A stretch of DNA of 15,882 nt from Thalassospiraceae bacterium (GCA_030637205.1 DAOVVL010000007.1:1-15882); one strand, 5' to 3'. Positions 7,186-14,008 are shown, counted from the first letter of the stretch. Program-made: numbers and translations. The notes: generated by a model from the letters alone, not told the origin.

Positions 7186-7968
7186 ATGACTGAAACAAAA
7201 ACAAAAGATGGCGATCCGCCGGAAAATGGCAAGTCCAGCGCAACCTTGGCGACTTCTGTCTATGATCGCCTGCGCCATGACGTGTTGACTGGGTTGCTCA
7301 GGCCCGGAGAAAAATTACGCACCGATTTTCTTCGCGATCGCTACCAGATCGGCAACAGCCCCGTGCGCGAGGCGCTCAATCGATTGTCTGCAGATGGTCT
7401 GGTCGAACGCGAGGATCAGCGCGGCTTTCGCGTGGCATCGGTCAGCAAGGACGATCTGTTCGAGCTGGTAAAAACCCGCTGCTGGATGGAAGAAGTGGCT
7501 ATTCGGGAATCCATAGCCAACGCCAATACCGAATGGGAAGAAGGGCTGGTTATTGCCTTTCATCGCCTTTCGCGTTTTCCCCGGTCCTCAAATGATGGCT
7601 CCTACTCTTCGGACCCGGAATGGGAACGCCTGCATCGCGCCTTTCACATTGCCTTGATATCTGGTTGCAGATCCCAACGCCTGGTCACTTTTTGCGAAGA
7701 ACTGTTCGATAAGGCAGAACGCTATCGGCGCCTTGCAGCGTCGGGCGTTCCGGAACGCAACGAACGTGATGAGCACCAAGCCATCATGGATGCAGCCTTG
7801 AACGGCGACACCGATGAGGTCGCAAAATTGTTGCGCGAACATTACGGGCGCACCGTACAGGTTATTCTGGCATCGGGAATTGAATTTTTGGCAAGCGAAT
7901 CTGACACAAATCCTGATTTTTCAATTAGCCCAGCGCCCGCCAGCGTGAAGAAAAAGGGCGCACCATGA
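7186..7968 (+). CDS. GntR-family transcriptional regulator with FCD ligand-binding domain
   Basis: 260 residues. Residues about 22-88 form the winged helix-turn-helix: SVYDRLRHDVLTGLLRPGEKLR, NSPVREALNRLSADGLVERE, and the wing QRGFRVASVS. Residues about 90-232 are an all-helical FCD domain with candidate metal/ligand residues His154 (RAFHIAL), His197 (RDEHQAI) and His219 (REHYGRT), as in FadR/VanR-subfamily proteins that sense carboxylic acids or phosphosugars. A polar C-terminal tail (about 236-260) is not part of the domain. It is transcribed with the enzymes and its stop overlaps the YciI-like start by 4 bp, so it probably autoregulates. As the only intact regulator here, it is the natural candidate for the palindromic sites at 3877, 8420 and 9036, though this is untested. 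The start has only a weak AGAGAAG upstream. Confidence 0.92.
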   Translation: MTETKTKDGDPPENGKSSATLATSVYDRLRHDVLTGLLRPGEKLRTDFLRDRYQIGNSPVREALNRLSADGLVEREDQRGFRVASVSKDDLFELVKTRCWMEEVAIRESIANANTEWEEGLVIAFHRLSRFPRSSNDGSYSSDPEWERLHRAFHIALISGCRSQRLVTFCEELFDKAERYRRLAASGVPERNERDEHQAIMDAALNGDTDEVAKLLREHYGRTVQVILASGIEFLASESDTNPDFSISPAPASVKKKGAP

Positions 7969-8363
7969 GCGATCAACAATTTCCCTGGGGCCAACACGTT
8001 GAAAATATCCGCGCACGCGGCGTGCTGGGCATGCAGCTATACGTGGTTGAAACCACACCCACCGATGGGCTGGGGCCGGTATTGGATAATCTGCAAGAAC
8101 ACCTGGCCTATCAAAAAATGTTGGAAGAAACGGGCGTTATGTTCGCCGCCGGTCCTTTTGCCGATGACGACGAGACCGAATGGTCCGGTGCCGGCATGGT
8201 CGTGGTTCGCGCCGATAGTGTCAAACAAGCCCGCGAAATTGCCGCGGCTGACCCTATGCATTCCAGTGGTGCCAGAACCTTTCGCGTACGTCCGTGGTTG
8301 TTGAACGAAGGTCAGATCAATATCTCGGTTAGTTATTCCAACGGCAAACGAGAGATTTCTTAA
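7965..8363 (+). CDS. YciI-like domain protein
   Basis: 132 residues; the ATG overlaps the regulator's TGA (ATGA), which implies translational coupling. From Met23 the sequence MQLYVVETTP ... LQEHLAYQKMLEETGVMFAAGPF ... GMVVVRADSVKQAREIAAADPMHSSG fits the YciI/YCII fold. His46 and Asp96 match the His-Asp pair of the family, and His99 is nearby. The first 22 residues and the end (LLNEGQINISVSYSNGKREIS) extend past the usual roughly 95-residue domain. YciI-like proteins are small alpha-beta barrels used as muconolactone-isomerase-like enzymes, dehalogenases or metabolite-damage/repair enzymes, so the activity is unclear. Coupling to the regulator suggests it acts on the same metabolite. An internal ATG at 8031 would give only the core domain but has no ribosome-binding site. 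Confidence 0.78.
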   Translation: MSDQQFPWGQHVENIRARGVLGMQLYVVETTPTDGLGPVLDNLQEHLAYQKMLEETGVMFAAGPFADDDETEWSGAGMVVVRADSVKQAREIAAADPMHSSGARTFRVRPWLLNEGQINISVSYSNGKREIS

Positions 8364-8377
8364 TACGGAAGCGGGGG

Positions 8378-8400
8378 TTTGATGGGATATTCCCATCAAA
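8378..8400. repeat. Perfect inverted repeat, 10-bp arms with 3-base spacer
   Basis: TTTGATGGGA, spacer TAT, TCCCATCAAA. It lies 14 bp after the YciI-like stop. It is not followed by a T-run on either strand, so a classical terminator is unlikely. The symmetry and size fit an operator or an mRNA-stabilising hairpin. It lies 19 bp before site B, making the 8364-8480 gap rich in dyad symmetry. Confidence 0.5.
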
Positions 8401-8419
8401 AATGCACAATAAGTCTGAA

Positions 8420-8433
8420 AAATATCGAAATTA
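8420..8433. promoter_or_regulatory. Candidate operator (site B), 12/14 match to the site A palindrome
   Basis: AAATATCGAAATTA, 47 bp before the OsmC start. It differs from site A at two of 14 positions. Unlike sites A and C it has no clear TTGAC box downstream. Confidence 0.4.
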
Positions 8434-8480
8434 ATTATTAAAAACAAACGCCAACGGCACTGATCTAAGGAAGATAAAAA

Positions 8481-8942
8481 ATGGCTATCAAGATGAAAAC
8501 CGTGATCAAAATGAACATGCATGCTGAATGTGTCAGTCATGCGCGCACCGACGTTGCGATCCGGGATTTAACCGTGGTGGTCGATGAGCCGCTTGAGCGT
8601 GGCGGTACCAATCTTGGGGCAGCGCCGACCGAAATGCTAATCGCTGCGCTGGCGGCTTGCACCAATGTCATTGGGCAAAAGTGTGCGGGCAAGAACGGGG
8701 TCGAGGTAACGTCGCTGGACATCAACGTTGAAACCGAATTTGACCGCCGGGGCGTGACCTTGGCGGAAGAGGTGGAAGTGCCGTTTCCCAAGATAACCCT
8801 GAACATAGACCTGGTGACCCCTTCATCTAACGAAGCGGTCGAAGGCATGAAATCCGATCTCAGAAAGTTCTGCCCGCTGGCCAAGGTGATCCGCCACAGC
8901 GGCACGCAGCTTGACGAGGTCTGGACCGTCAGCCAACCCTGA
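8481..8942 (+). CDS. OsmC-family protein
   Basis: 153 residues. AAGGAAG at 8467-8473 precedes the ATG by about 8 bp. The OsmC core has GGTNLGAAPTEMLIAALAACTNV (41-63) with the first redox Cys60 and KFCPLAKVIR (129-138) with the second, Cys131. These two cysteines are the peroxidatic pair in OsmC/Ohr-type thiol peroxidases, which detoxify organic hydroperoxides. The Met-Lys-rich first residues (MAIKMKTVIKMNMHAEC) give alternative starts at residues 5, 11 and 13. It lies between the enzyme operon and TRAP-1, with its own intergenic region containing two dyad elements, so it may be transcribed separately. A detoxification role during catabolism is plausible but inferred; YhfA-like OsmC proteins of unknown function look similar. 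Confidence 0.88.
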   Translation: MAIKMKTVIKMNMHAECVSHARTDVAIRDLTVVVDEPLERGGTNLGAAPTEMLIAALAACTNVIGQKCAGKNGVEVTSLDINVETEFDRRGVTLAEEVEVPFPKITLNIDLVTPSSNEAVEGMKSDLRKFCPLAKVIRHSGTQLDEVWTVSQP

Positions 8943-8962
8943 CGGGAGAACAACAATAACGA

Positions 8963-8991
8963 GCGCCCAAATGATCCGTTCAAATGGGCGC
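8963..8991 (+). terminator. Weak hairpin after osmC, possible terminator
   Basis: GCGCCCA (8963-8969) pairs with TGGGCGC (8985-8991) around a 15-base loop. A TTTT tract only begins about 9 bases later, so intrinsic termination is doubtful. The first 90 bases of the 8943-9123 gap otherwise hold nothing I recognise. Confidence 0.3.
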
Positions 8992-9035
8992 CAACATCGG
9001 TTTTGGCCTGTTTTCTGGGAAAAAACCGGAATCGA

Positions 9036-9049
9036 AAAAATCGAAATTT
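9036..9049. promoter_or_regulatory. Candidate operator (site C), 12/14 match to the site A palindrome
   Basis: AAAAATCGAAATTT lies upstream of the TRAP-1 genes. An AATCGAAA motif is repeated in tandem at 9030 and 9040. The distance to the TTGACC box (8 bases) is almost the same as at site A (7 bases). Confidence 0.45.
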
Positions 9050-9051
9050 TA

Positions 9052-9079
9052 TTGACCAAGTGCAATATATCTATAAAAT
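9052..9079 (+). promoter_or_regulatory. Candidate sigma-70 promoter of TRAP-1
   Basis: TTGACC at 9052-9057, a 16-bp spacer and TAAAAT at 9074-9079. The leader that follows is AT-rich and ends in the AGGGAGG ribosome-binding site of dctP. This is the best promoter match in the window. Confidence 0.5.
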
Positions 9080-9123
9080 TTCAAAAAAAGCAGAATTCTA
9101 AATACAAATAGGGAGGCTACAAA

Positions 9124-10200
9124 ATGAGTATTTTACGCAAGGCGACTTGTGGGATTGCGTTTGCAGGCTTGATGGCTCTGCAATCTTTTCCGGCAGCCGC
9201 AACCGAAACCATCAACCTGACCGCCATTGACGGCTATCCGCCGAAATCCATGTGGGTTGACCGGTTCATCAATTTCTTCATTCCGGAAATCGACAAGCGC
9301 CTGGCCGTTACCGGCAATTACAAGATTAAATGGAATCAGGCCTGGGGTGGCCAGATCGTCAAGAAGAAGGGCGTTCTTAAAGGTCTGCAAACCGGCCTTG
9401 GTGACATTGGCGTGGTGACGACCGTGTTCCACGGCGATAAAGTGCCGTTGCAGATGATCGCATATGCGACACCGTTCGTGTCCACCGATCCGGGACTGGT
9501 CTCGCGCACCGTTGATGCACTGGCAGACGAGCATCCTGCTTTTAGGGAGGCATGGGCCAAGGTCAACCAGGTTTACCTGACCAATCTGGCAGTGCTTGAT
9601 ACCTACCAGATGTTTTACAAGAACCCGGTTAAAAGCATCGACGACTTCAAGGGCTTGAAGATCGGTGTTGCGGGCATGAATGCGCTTTATCTGAAGAACA
9701 CCGGTTCCGCCAGCGTCGGCGGCAGCTATCTGACCTATTACAATAAAGCCGAAACCGGCGTTATTGATGGGTACATGCTGTGGCCCGAAGCGGTTGCCGC
9801 GTTCAAAATGTATGAAGTTACGCCGCACATGCTTCGCGCCAACATTGGCACCGTCAACTCCAAGGCGATCACCATGAACGCCGACACCTGGAAGAAGCTT
9901 CCTGCTGAAGTGCAGGCAGCGATTTCACAGGCAGCTATCGCTTATCGCGATCATGTTGCCGCGACGGCCATAGCAAAATCCAAGACTTCCTATGCCGCGT
10001 TTACAAGCGGTGGCGGCACGATTGTTGATATGAGTGCTGAAGAACGTCTCCGTTGGGCCAACAACATGCCTAACGTTGCCAAGGACTGGGCCGCTGGTCT
10101 TGAAGCAAAAGGTATCCCCGGAAAGGCGATCTTGTCTTCCTACATGGATACCATGCGCACCAGCAACCAGAAAATCCTGCGTCAGTGGGACAAGGAATAG
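9124..10200 (+). CDS. dctP: TRAP transporter periplasmic substrate-binding protein, DctP family (TRAP-1)
   Basis: 358 residues with a Sec signal peptide (Lys6, hydrophobic 9-20, cleavage after A24-A25-A26). The ribosome-binding site is AGGGAGG at about 9111-9117. The mature protein has the DctP fold: NQAWGGQIVKKKGVLKGLQTGLGDIGVV (71-98), the DDFKGLKI hinge (173-180), YYNKAETGVIDGYMLWPEAV (205-224), and the C-terminal helices from TWKKLPAEVQAAI. Members bind a solute in the periplasm and deliver it to the DctQM permease. Family members normally have KIR-x-x-G after the hinge, where Arg binds a carboxylate; here the motif reads KIGVAG with Gly181. That suggests a ligand without the usual carboxylate contact, or one recognised differently. 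Genes for DctQ and DctM follow directly. Confidence 0.92.
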   Translation: MSILRKATCGIAFAGLMALQSFPAAATETINLTAIDGYPPKSMWVDRFINFFIPEIDKRLAVTGNYKIKWNQAWGGQIVKKKGVLKGLQTGLGDIGVVTTVFHGDKVPLQMIAYATPFVSTDPGLVSRTVDALADEHPAFREAWAKVNQVYLTNLAVLDTYQMFYKNPVKSIDDFKGLKIGVAGMNALYLKNTGSASVGGSYLTYYNKAETGVIDGYMLWPEAVAAFKMYEVTPHMLRANIGTVNSKAITMNADTWKKLPAEVQAAISQAAIAYRDHVAATAIAKSKTSYAAFTSGGGTIVDMSAEERLRWANNMPNVAKDWAAGLEAKGIPGKAILSSYMDTMRTSNQKILRQWDKE

Positions 10201-10219
10201 GGTACGGGGCATTTCTAAA

Positions 10220-10786
10220 ATGACCGATCAGACCTCGGGGGCGTCGTCGTCAGAAGGCGCCCCCTCCTTATTTTTCAATCGCACATTATCGACCCTCAAC
10301 GCTGCGGGCTCGATATGGTTGCTGGGATTAGTCGTTCTCATCACAGCCGATGCAATGGGGCGCACTTTTTTTCACGCCCCCATCGAAGGCGTCAACGAGA
10401 TGATCGAACTGTCGCTGGTCGGCATCGTGTTCCTGCAATTGGCCGATGCCACCCGCAAGGGGCGCCTGACCCGCTCGGACGGCTGTTTCAATCTGTTGAG
10501 CCGCAGGTTTCCTTTCCCCAGCCGGATGCTCGGCATCTTTTTCGAATTCTGCGGCATCGTGTTCATGGCGATTATTCTGTGGGGAAGTGTGCCGCTGTTA
10601 ATTGAATCCTTCGAAGAGGGTTATTTCGTCGGCAATATGGGTCTTTTCACAGCACCTGTATGGCCGGTCAAACTGGTCATCGTCATTGGTTGCACGGCGA
10701 CGCTGCTTCAGTTTCTTGTGTTTGCGGTGCGCTATGCCAACAACACCTGTGTGCATGAAGATGCAATAGGTTCTCAAAAGAAATAG
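10220..10786 (+). CDS. dctQ: TRAP transporter small permease, DctQ family (TRAP-1)
   Basis: 188 residues starting at ATG 10220, 19 bp after the dctP stop. The frame is open further upstream inside dctP, but the DctQ domain begins after this Met. Four membrane segments: about 24-44 (LNAAGSIWLLGLVVLITADAM), 60-78 (EMIELSLVGIVFLQLADAT), 103-123 (MLGIFFEFCGIVFMAIILWGS) and 147-170 (VWPVKLVIVIGCTATLLQFLVFAV). The DAMGRTFFHAPIEGVNEMIEL region (about 44-64) is a family hallmark. DctQ is the accessory subunit that associates with DctM at the inner membrane. It precedes dctM by 12 bp. No strong ribosome-binding site is visible; only a weak GGGGC lies upstream, so translation may depend on coupling to dctP. 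Confidence 0.92.
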   Translation: MTDQTSGASSSEGAPSLFFNRTLSTLNAAGSIWLLGLVVLITADAMGRTFFHAPIEGVNEMIELSLVGIVFLQLADATRKGRLTRSDGCFNLLSRRFPFPSRMLGIFFEFCGIVFMAIILWGSVPLLIESFEEGYFVGNMGLFTAPVWPVKLVIVIGCTATLLQFLVFAVRYANNTCVHEDAIGSQKK

Positions 10787-10798
10787 GACAATCCCAAG

Positions 10799-12118
10799 AT
10801 GACCGGAATCGAAGTCGGAATAGCCTCGATCTTGCTGATCGTTTTGCTGATCTACTTGGGGCTGTATGTTCCGGTGGCATTGGGGCTGGTTTCCTTTGTT
10901 GGGGTGTGGATTTTACGCGGCAACATCGATATGCCGATCAGCTTGCTGTCGCTTTCTGTGGCCGACACCGTTGCCGATCAGGTGTTCGCGACGGTGCCGC
11001 TATTTGCGCTGATGGGGTTGTTTGTCAGTCAGGCGGGCATCGGCAAGGATGTTTACGAGGTCGCCAACGCTGTATTTCACAAAATCCGGGGTGGCCTTGG
11101 TGTTGCTACCGTTGCCGCCAATGCGGTCTTTGCCGCCATTACCGGATCTTCCATTGCATCGGCGACGGTCTTTACCCGCATCGCCGTTCCTGAAATGAAA
11201 CGCTTTCATTACACCGGGCGGTTTTCCGTTGGTGTCGTAGCCGGCAGCTCTGTTTTGGGCATGTTGATCCCGCCCAGCGCCATGCTCATTATCTACGCCA
11301 TTGTTGCCGAGCAATCCATCGGCCATATGTTCATGGCCGGCATTATTCCGGGCATCGTGCTGGCCATCGCATTTGGTATTTTAATCCTGGGGCTGGCGTA
11401 CTTTGCGCCAAATTTTGTTGGCGGGGCGCAACCCGATGATTTGCGCGGCGGCGAATGCCAAACGCTTACCAGTATGGACATGGCGGGTAAGATGTTCCCC
11501 GTGATCGGCCTGATTGTCGTTGTGCTTGGCGGCATTTACGGCGGCATCGTGACCCCGGTCGAAGCCGGCGCCGCCGGTTCGGTGGTCGCCATGATGATTG
11601 CGTTTCTCAAACGCCGGCTGAACTGGCAAAGCCTTTGGAAAGTGCTGGTCGATACCGGGCACATCACCGCAATTATCCTGACCCTGATCATTGCCGCATC
11701 CATGTATAGCCGCATGCTCGGCGTTGCGGCCTTGCCGACAACGTTCGGCGAATGGCTACAGGGTCTGGACCTGAGCTTTATGGCCGTCATGGTTTTGTAC
11801 GTGATTATGATGGTTTTTCTCGGCACGATTTTGGATACCGCATCCATCATCCTGATCGTGGTGCCGTTGTTTTTGCCGGCGGTCGAAGGATTTGGCGGCA
11901 ACCTGGTGTGGTTTGGCATTGTCACCGTGATCGGTGCCGAGATTGGGCTGCTGACCCCGCCGCTGGGGCTTTCGTGTTTTGCTATTAAAAGTACGATTAA
12001 TGATCCGGATATTTCCCTGTTTGATATTTTTTACGGCGCATTCCCGTTCGCGGTTGTGATGCTGTTGGTGCTGGCCCTGATCATCGCCTTTCCGGCACTT
12101 AGTCTGGCGCTGGTTTGA
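10799..12118 (+). CDS. dctM: TRAP transporter large permease, DctM family (TRAP-1)
   Basis: 439 residues, the normal DctM length, with about 12 hydrophobic segments. Family motifs are visible: PVALGL near the start, ATVPLFALMGLFVSQAG (64-80), GSSIASATVFTRIAVPEMKRF (116-136), VLGMLIPPSAMLI (152-164), TPVEAGAAG in the middle, and ILDTASIILIVVPLF and LLTPPLGLSCFAI near the C-terminus. It is the sodium-driven translocating subunit, with an elevator-type mechanism in characterised relatives. It belongs to the same unit as dctP and dctQ. The ribosome-binding site (AGGACA) is weak and distant, suggesting coupling to dctQ. The following 61-base gap leads to a short ORF and terminator. Confidence 0.94.
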   Translation: MTGIEVGIASILLIVLLIYLGLYVPVALGLVSFVGVWILRGNIDMPISLLSLSVADTVADQVFATVPLFALMGLFVSQAGIGKDVYEVANAVFHKIRGGLGVATVAANAVFAAITGSSIASATVFTRIAVPEMKRFHYTGRFSVGVVAGSSVLGMLIPPSAMLIIYAIVAEQSIGHMFMAGIIPGIVLAIAFGILILGLAYFAPNFVGGAQPDDLRGGECQTLTSMDMAGKMFPVIGLIVVVLGGIYGGIVTPVEAGAAGSVVAMMIAFLKRRLNWQSLWKVLVDTGHITAIILTLIIAASMYSRMLGVAALPTTFGEWLQGLDLSFMAVMVLYVIMMVFLGTILDTASIILIVVPLFLPAVEGFGGNLVWFGIVTVIGAEIGLLTPPLGLSCFAIKSTINDPDISLFDIFYGAFPFAVVMLLVLALIIAFPALSLALV

Positions 12119-12178
12119 GGTTGCGAATGTTGATCCAGAACAAAACAAAAGAAACTTTGTGACAGGAGGGAACTGATT

Positions 12179-12250
12179 ATGAAGATAATTAAATTTCTAC
12201 CCACGCATTCAGCGGGTCGCAGGTTGCACGCCACCTGCGCCCACCAATAA
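12179..12250 (+). CDS. Possible small ORF, 23 codons, with strong ribosome-binding site
   Basis: ATG 12179 is preceded by ACAGGAGGG (12162-12170), one of the best ribosome-binding sites in the window, at 8 bases. The peptide is MKIIKFLPTHSAGRRLHATC then AHQ (23 residues, basic, one Cys). It contains an internal hairpin, CGCAGGT (12218-12224) with ACCTGCG (12233-12239), and is followed immediately by a terminator. I do not recognise it. It may be a genuine small protein, a leader for an attenuator, or chance. The rest of the gap 12119-12426 holds the terminator (12253-12294) and a possible promoter. Confidence 0.4.
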   Translation: MKIIKFLPTHSAGRRLHATCAHQ

Positions 12251-12252
12251 AA

Positions 12253-12294
12253 TCAACCCCTTAGCCCGATGCGCTCGAGGGGTCGATTTTTTTT
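12253..12294 (+). terminator. Rho-independent terminator after TRAP-1
   Basis: TC-A-ACCCCT (12253-12261) pairs with AGGGGT-C-GA (12278-12286) with one mismatch, around a 16-base loop, and is followed at once by eight Ts (12287-12294). It ends the TRAP-1 unit and separates it from TRAP-2. Confidence 0.8.
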
Positions 12295-12350
12295 CCGCTC
12301 AATGGACACTGCTGGATTGCCTGTCATAGGCTTGAATAATACCCACAGAT

Positions 12351-12378
12351 TTGACTACCTAATTCATTGAACTAAATG
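12351..12378 (+). promoter_or_regulatory. Candidate promoter of TRAP-2
   Basis: TTGACT at 12351-12356 and a weak TAAATG at 12373-12378 (16 bp). The 20 bases from 12351 closely resemble those from 3892 (TTGACT, one mismatch, CCTAAT, then CA and TTG with one gap). The 14-bp palindrome is absent here. Confidence 0.35.
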
Positions 12379-12426
12379 CCTTCAATGTCGTAGGTTTACC
12401 CGTACATCGATCTTTGGAGGCAGTAT

Positions 12427-13458
12427 ATGTTCAGGGTTTTAAAGCGGGTGGTTCTTGGCGCTTTGGTGTTGGGTTTTTCGGCTGGCACTGCGGGTGCTGC
12501 GGAAATAACGCTCACAGTTCACCATTTTTTGCCGCCAATTTCCAATACGCACAAAAACATGCTGCTTCCGTGGGCCGAAAAGGTGATGGCGGAATCTCAA
12601 GGGCGCCTCAAGATCGAAATATACCCGTCCATGCAGTTGGGCGGCGCGCCACCACAGTTGGCCAATCAAGCCCGCGACGGAGTGGTCGATATTGTCTGGA
12701 CGCTGCCGGGCTATACACCGGGCCGTTTCACCAAAACCGAAGTGTTCGAGCTGCCGTTCATGCACACCAACGCAGTGACGACCAACCTGGCCTTGAGCGA
12801 ATACGTTGAAAAGCATGGTGATGAGTTCAGGGATTATAAAGTGATCGCCCTGCATGTTCATCCGGGCAATTCGTTCCATTCTGCAACATCGATAAAGAGC
12901 ATTGGTGATTTCAAGAACACGAACATTCGCACACCCACGCGTACTGGCGCATGGCTGATCGAAGCTATGGGCGCAACGCCGATTGGTGCGCCGGTTCCAA
13001 AAATTCCGGAAATGCTGTCCAAAGGGATCGTCGATGATGTGATGATCCCCTTTGAAGTGGCGCTTCCGCTAAAAGTTCACGAACTGGTCGATCATCATGT
13101 GTTGCTTGATGACCCGAAATATACGCGCATTAATACGTCGGTCTTTATGTTAGTGATGAACCGCAAGAAATATGATTCCCTGCCCGCAGACCTGCAAAAG
13201 GTTATCGATCAGAATTCAGGCAAAAACATTGCGACATGGCTTGGCGAGATTTGGGATGTAGCAGAAGCAAAAGGCATGGAAGCTGCACTTCAGTCGGGCG
13301 AGATCGTTAAATTATCCCCGCAAGAAACGGCTAAACTAAGGGCCGTGACCGAGGTTCCGGTTACAGAACGCTGGATCGAGGAGATCCGTCAAAAGGGCAT
13401 TGATGGCGCAGCTTTGGTGCGTGAAGCACGCGAACTGCTGGCCAAACACGCGAACTGA
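12427..13458 (+). CDS. dctP: TRAP transporter periplasmic substrate-binding protein, DctP family (TRAP-2)
   Basis: 343 residues with a signal peptide (RVLKR, hydrophobic 8-20, cleavage after A22-G23-A24) and ribosome-binding site TTGGAGG (12414-12420). The mature domain has EITLTVHHFLPPISNTHKNMLLPWAEKV (26-53), GRLKIEIYPSMQLGGAPPQL (59-78), then IGDFKNTNIRTPTRTG (159-174) with the canonical Arg168 that contacts a carboxylate in characterised relatives, and EMLSKGIVDDVMIPFE (195-210). This contrasts with DctP-1, which lacks that Arg. The two proteins are clearly different subfamilies, so the two TRAP systems are not a recent duplication. The substrate is most likely an organic acid, by motif. 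Confidence 0.93.
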   Translation: MFRVLKRVVLGALVLGFSAGTAGAAEITLTVHHFLPPISNTHKNMLLPWAEKVMAESQGRLKIEIYPSMQLGGAPPQLANQARDGVVDIVWTLPGYTPGRFTKTEVFELPFMHTNAVTTNLALSEYVEKHGDEFRDYKVIALHVHPGNSFHSATSIKSIGDFKNTNIRTPTRTGAWLIEAMGATPIGAPVPKIPEMLSKGIVDDVMIPFEVALPLKVHELVDHHVLLDDPKYTRINTSVFMLVMNRKKYDSLPADLQKVIDQNSGKNIATWLGEIWDVAEAKGMEAALQSGEIVKLSPQETAKLRAVTEVPVTERWIEEIRQKGIDGAALVREARELLAKHAN

Positions 13459-13480
13459 GCGAAAAGGCTCCAATGCGGGC

Positions 13481-14008
13481 ATGAGCAATACACAACCAGA
13501 ACCCAACATCCCAAGTAAATCCCTCGGGCCCATCGGGGTTTTTCTTTATAAATGCGCCAATGCGTTTGCGCTTTTGGGCGGCCTGATTTTGTCAGGGCTG
13601 GTGGTTATGGTCGTGCTCAGTGTCTTGGGGCGCTGGCTTTTTTCAAGTCCTATCTTTGGCGATTTTGAAATGGTGGCGCTAGGAACCGCGATTTCTGTTT
13701 TTCTGTTTCTGCCATATTGTCAGATGAACCGCGGCAACATTATCGTTGACGTATTTTTGTCATGGGCGCCGAAGCAGGTTCAAATGTTATTGGATGTGGC
13801 AGGCTCCATCGCACTGGCGTTAATTGCCGCCTTACTAGCATGGCGGATGACGATGGGCGGCATAGATGCCGTCAATTATAACGAGCTGACCTACATTCTG
13901 GCACTGCCGATCTGGTGGGCGTATCCGTTTGCGGTGGCATCACTGATTTTGCTGGCGCTGATCAGCCTATACATGGCATTGCTTGATGCCTTGAGGGCTT
14001 TCAAGTGA
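13481..14008 (+). CDS. dctQ: TRAP transporter small permease, DctQ family (TRAP-2)
   Basis: 175 residues. ATG 13481, 22 bp after dctP, gives the natural DctQ length; the frame is open inside dctP but upstream codons are not DctQ-like. Four membrane segments: near 28-52 (ANAFALLGGLILSGLVVMVVLSVLG), 60-84, 95-120 and 140-170. Features include VLSVLGRWLFSSPIFGDFEMVALGTAISVFLFLPYC and MNRGNIIVDVFLSW. The stop overlaps the GTG start of dctM by 4 bp (GTGA), indicating translational coupling. The ribosome-binding site is weak (AAAAGG at 13462 is far). It anchors DctM in the inner membrane. Confidence 0.92.
   Translation: MSNTQPEPNIPSKSLGPIGVFLYKCANAFALLGGLILSGLVVMVVLSVLGRWLFSSPIFGDFEMVALGTAISVFLFLPYCQMNRGNIIVDVFLSWAPKQVQMLLDVAGSIALALIAALLAWRMTMGGIDAVNYNELTYILALPIWWAYPFAVASLILLALISLYMALLDALRAFK

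Noticed and set aside
12606..12625. ATCGAAATAT inside dctP-2 as a further copy of the 14-bp motif
   Set aside because: It lies in a coding region and keeps neither the symmetry nor the full motif.
12439..12879. 146-codon ORF on the minus strand opposite dctP-2
   Set aside because: It is opposite a well-supported DctP gene, with no domain; it is a shadow ORF, like the other long minus-strand frames of this window.
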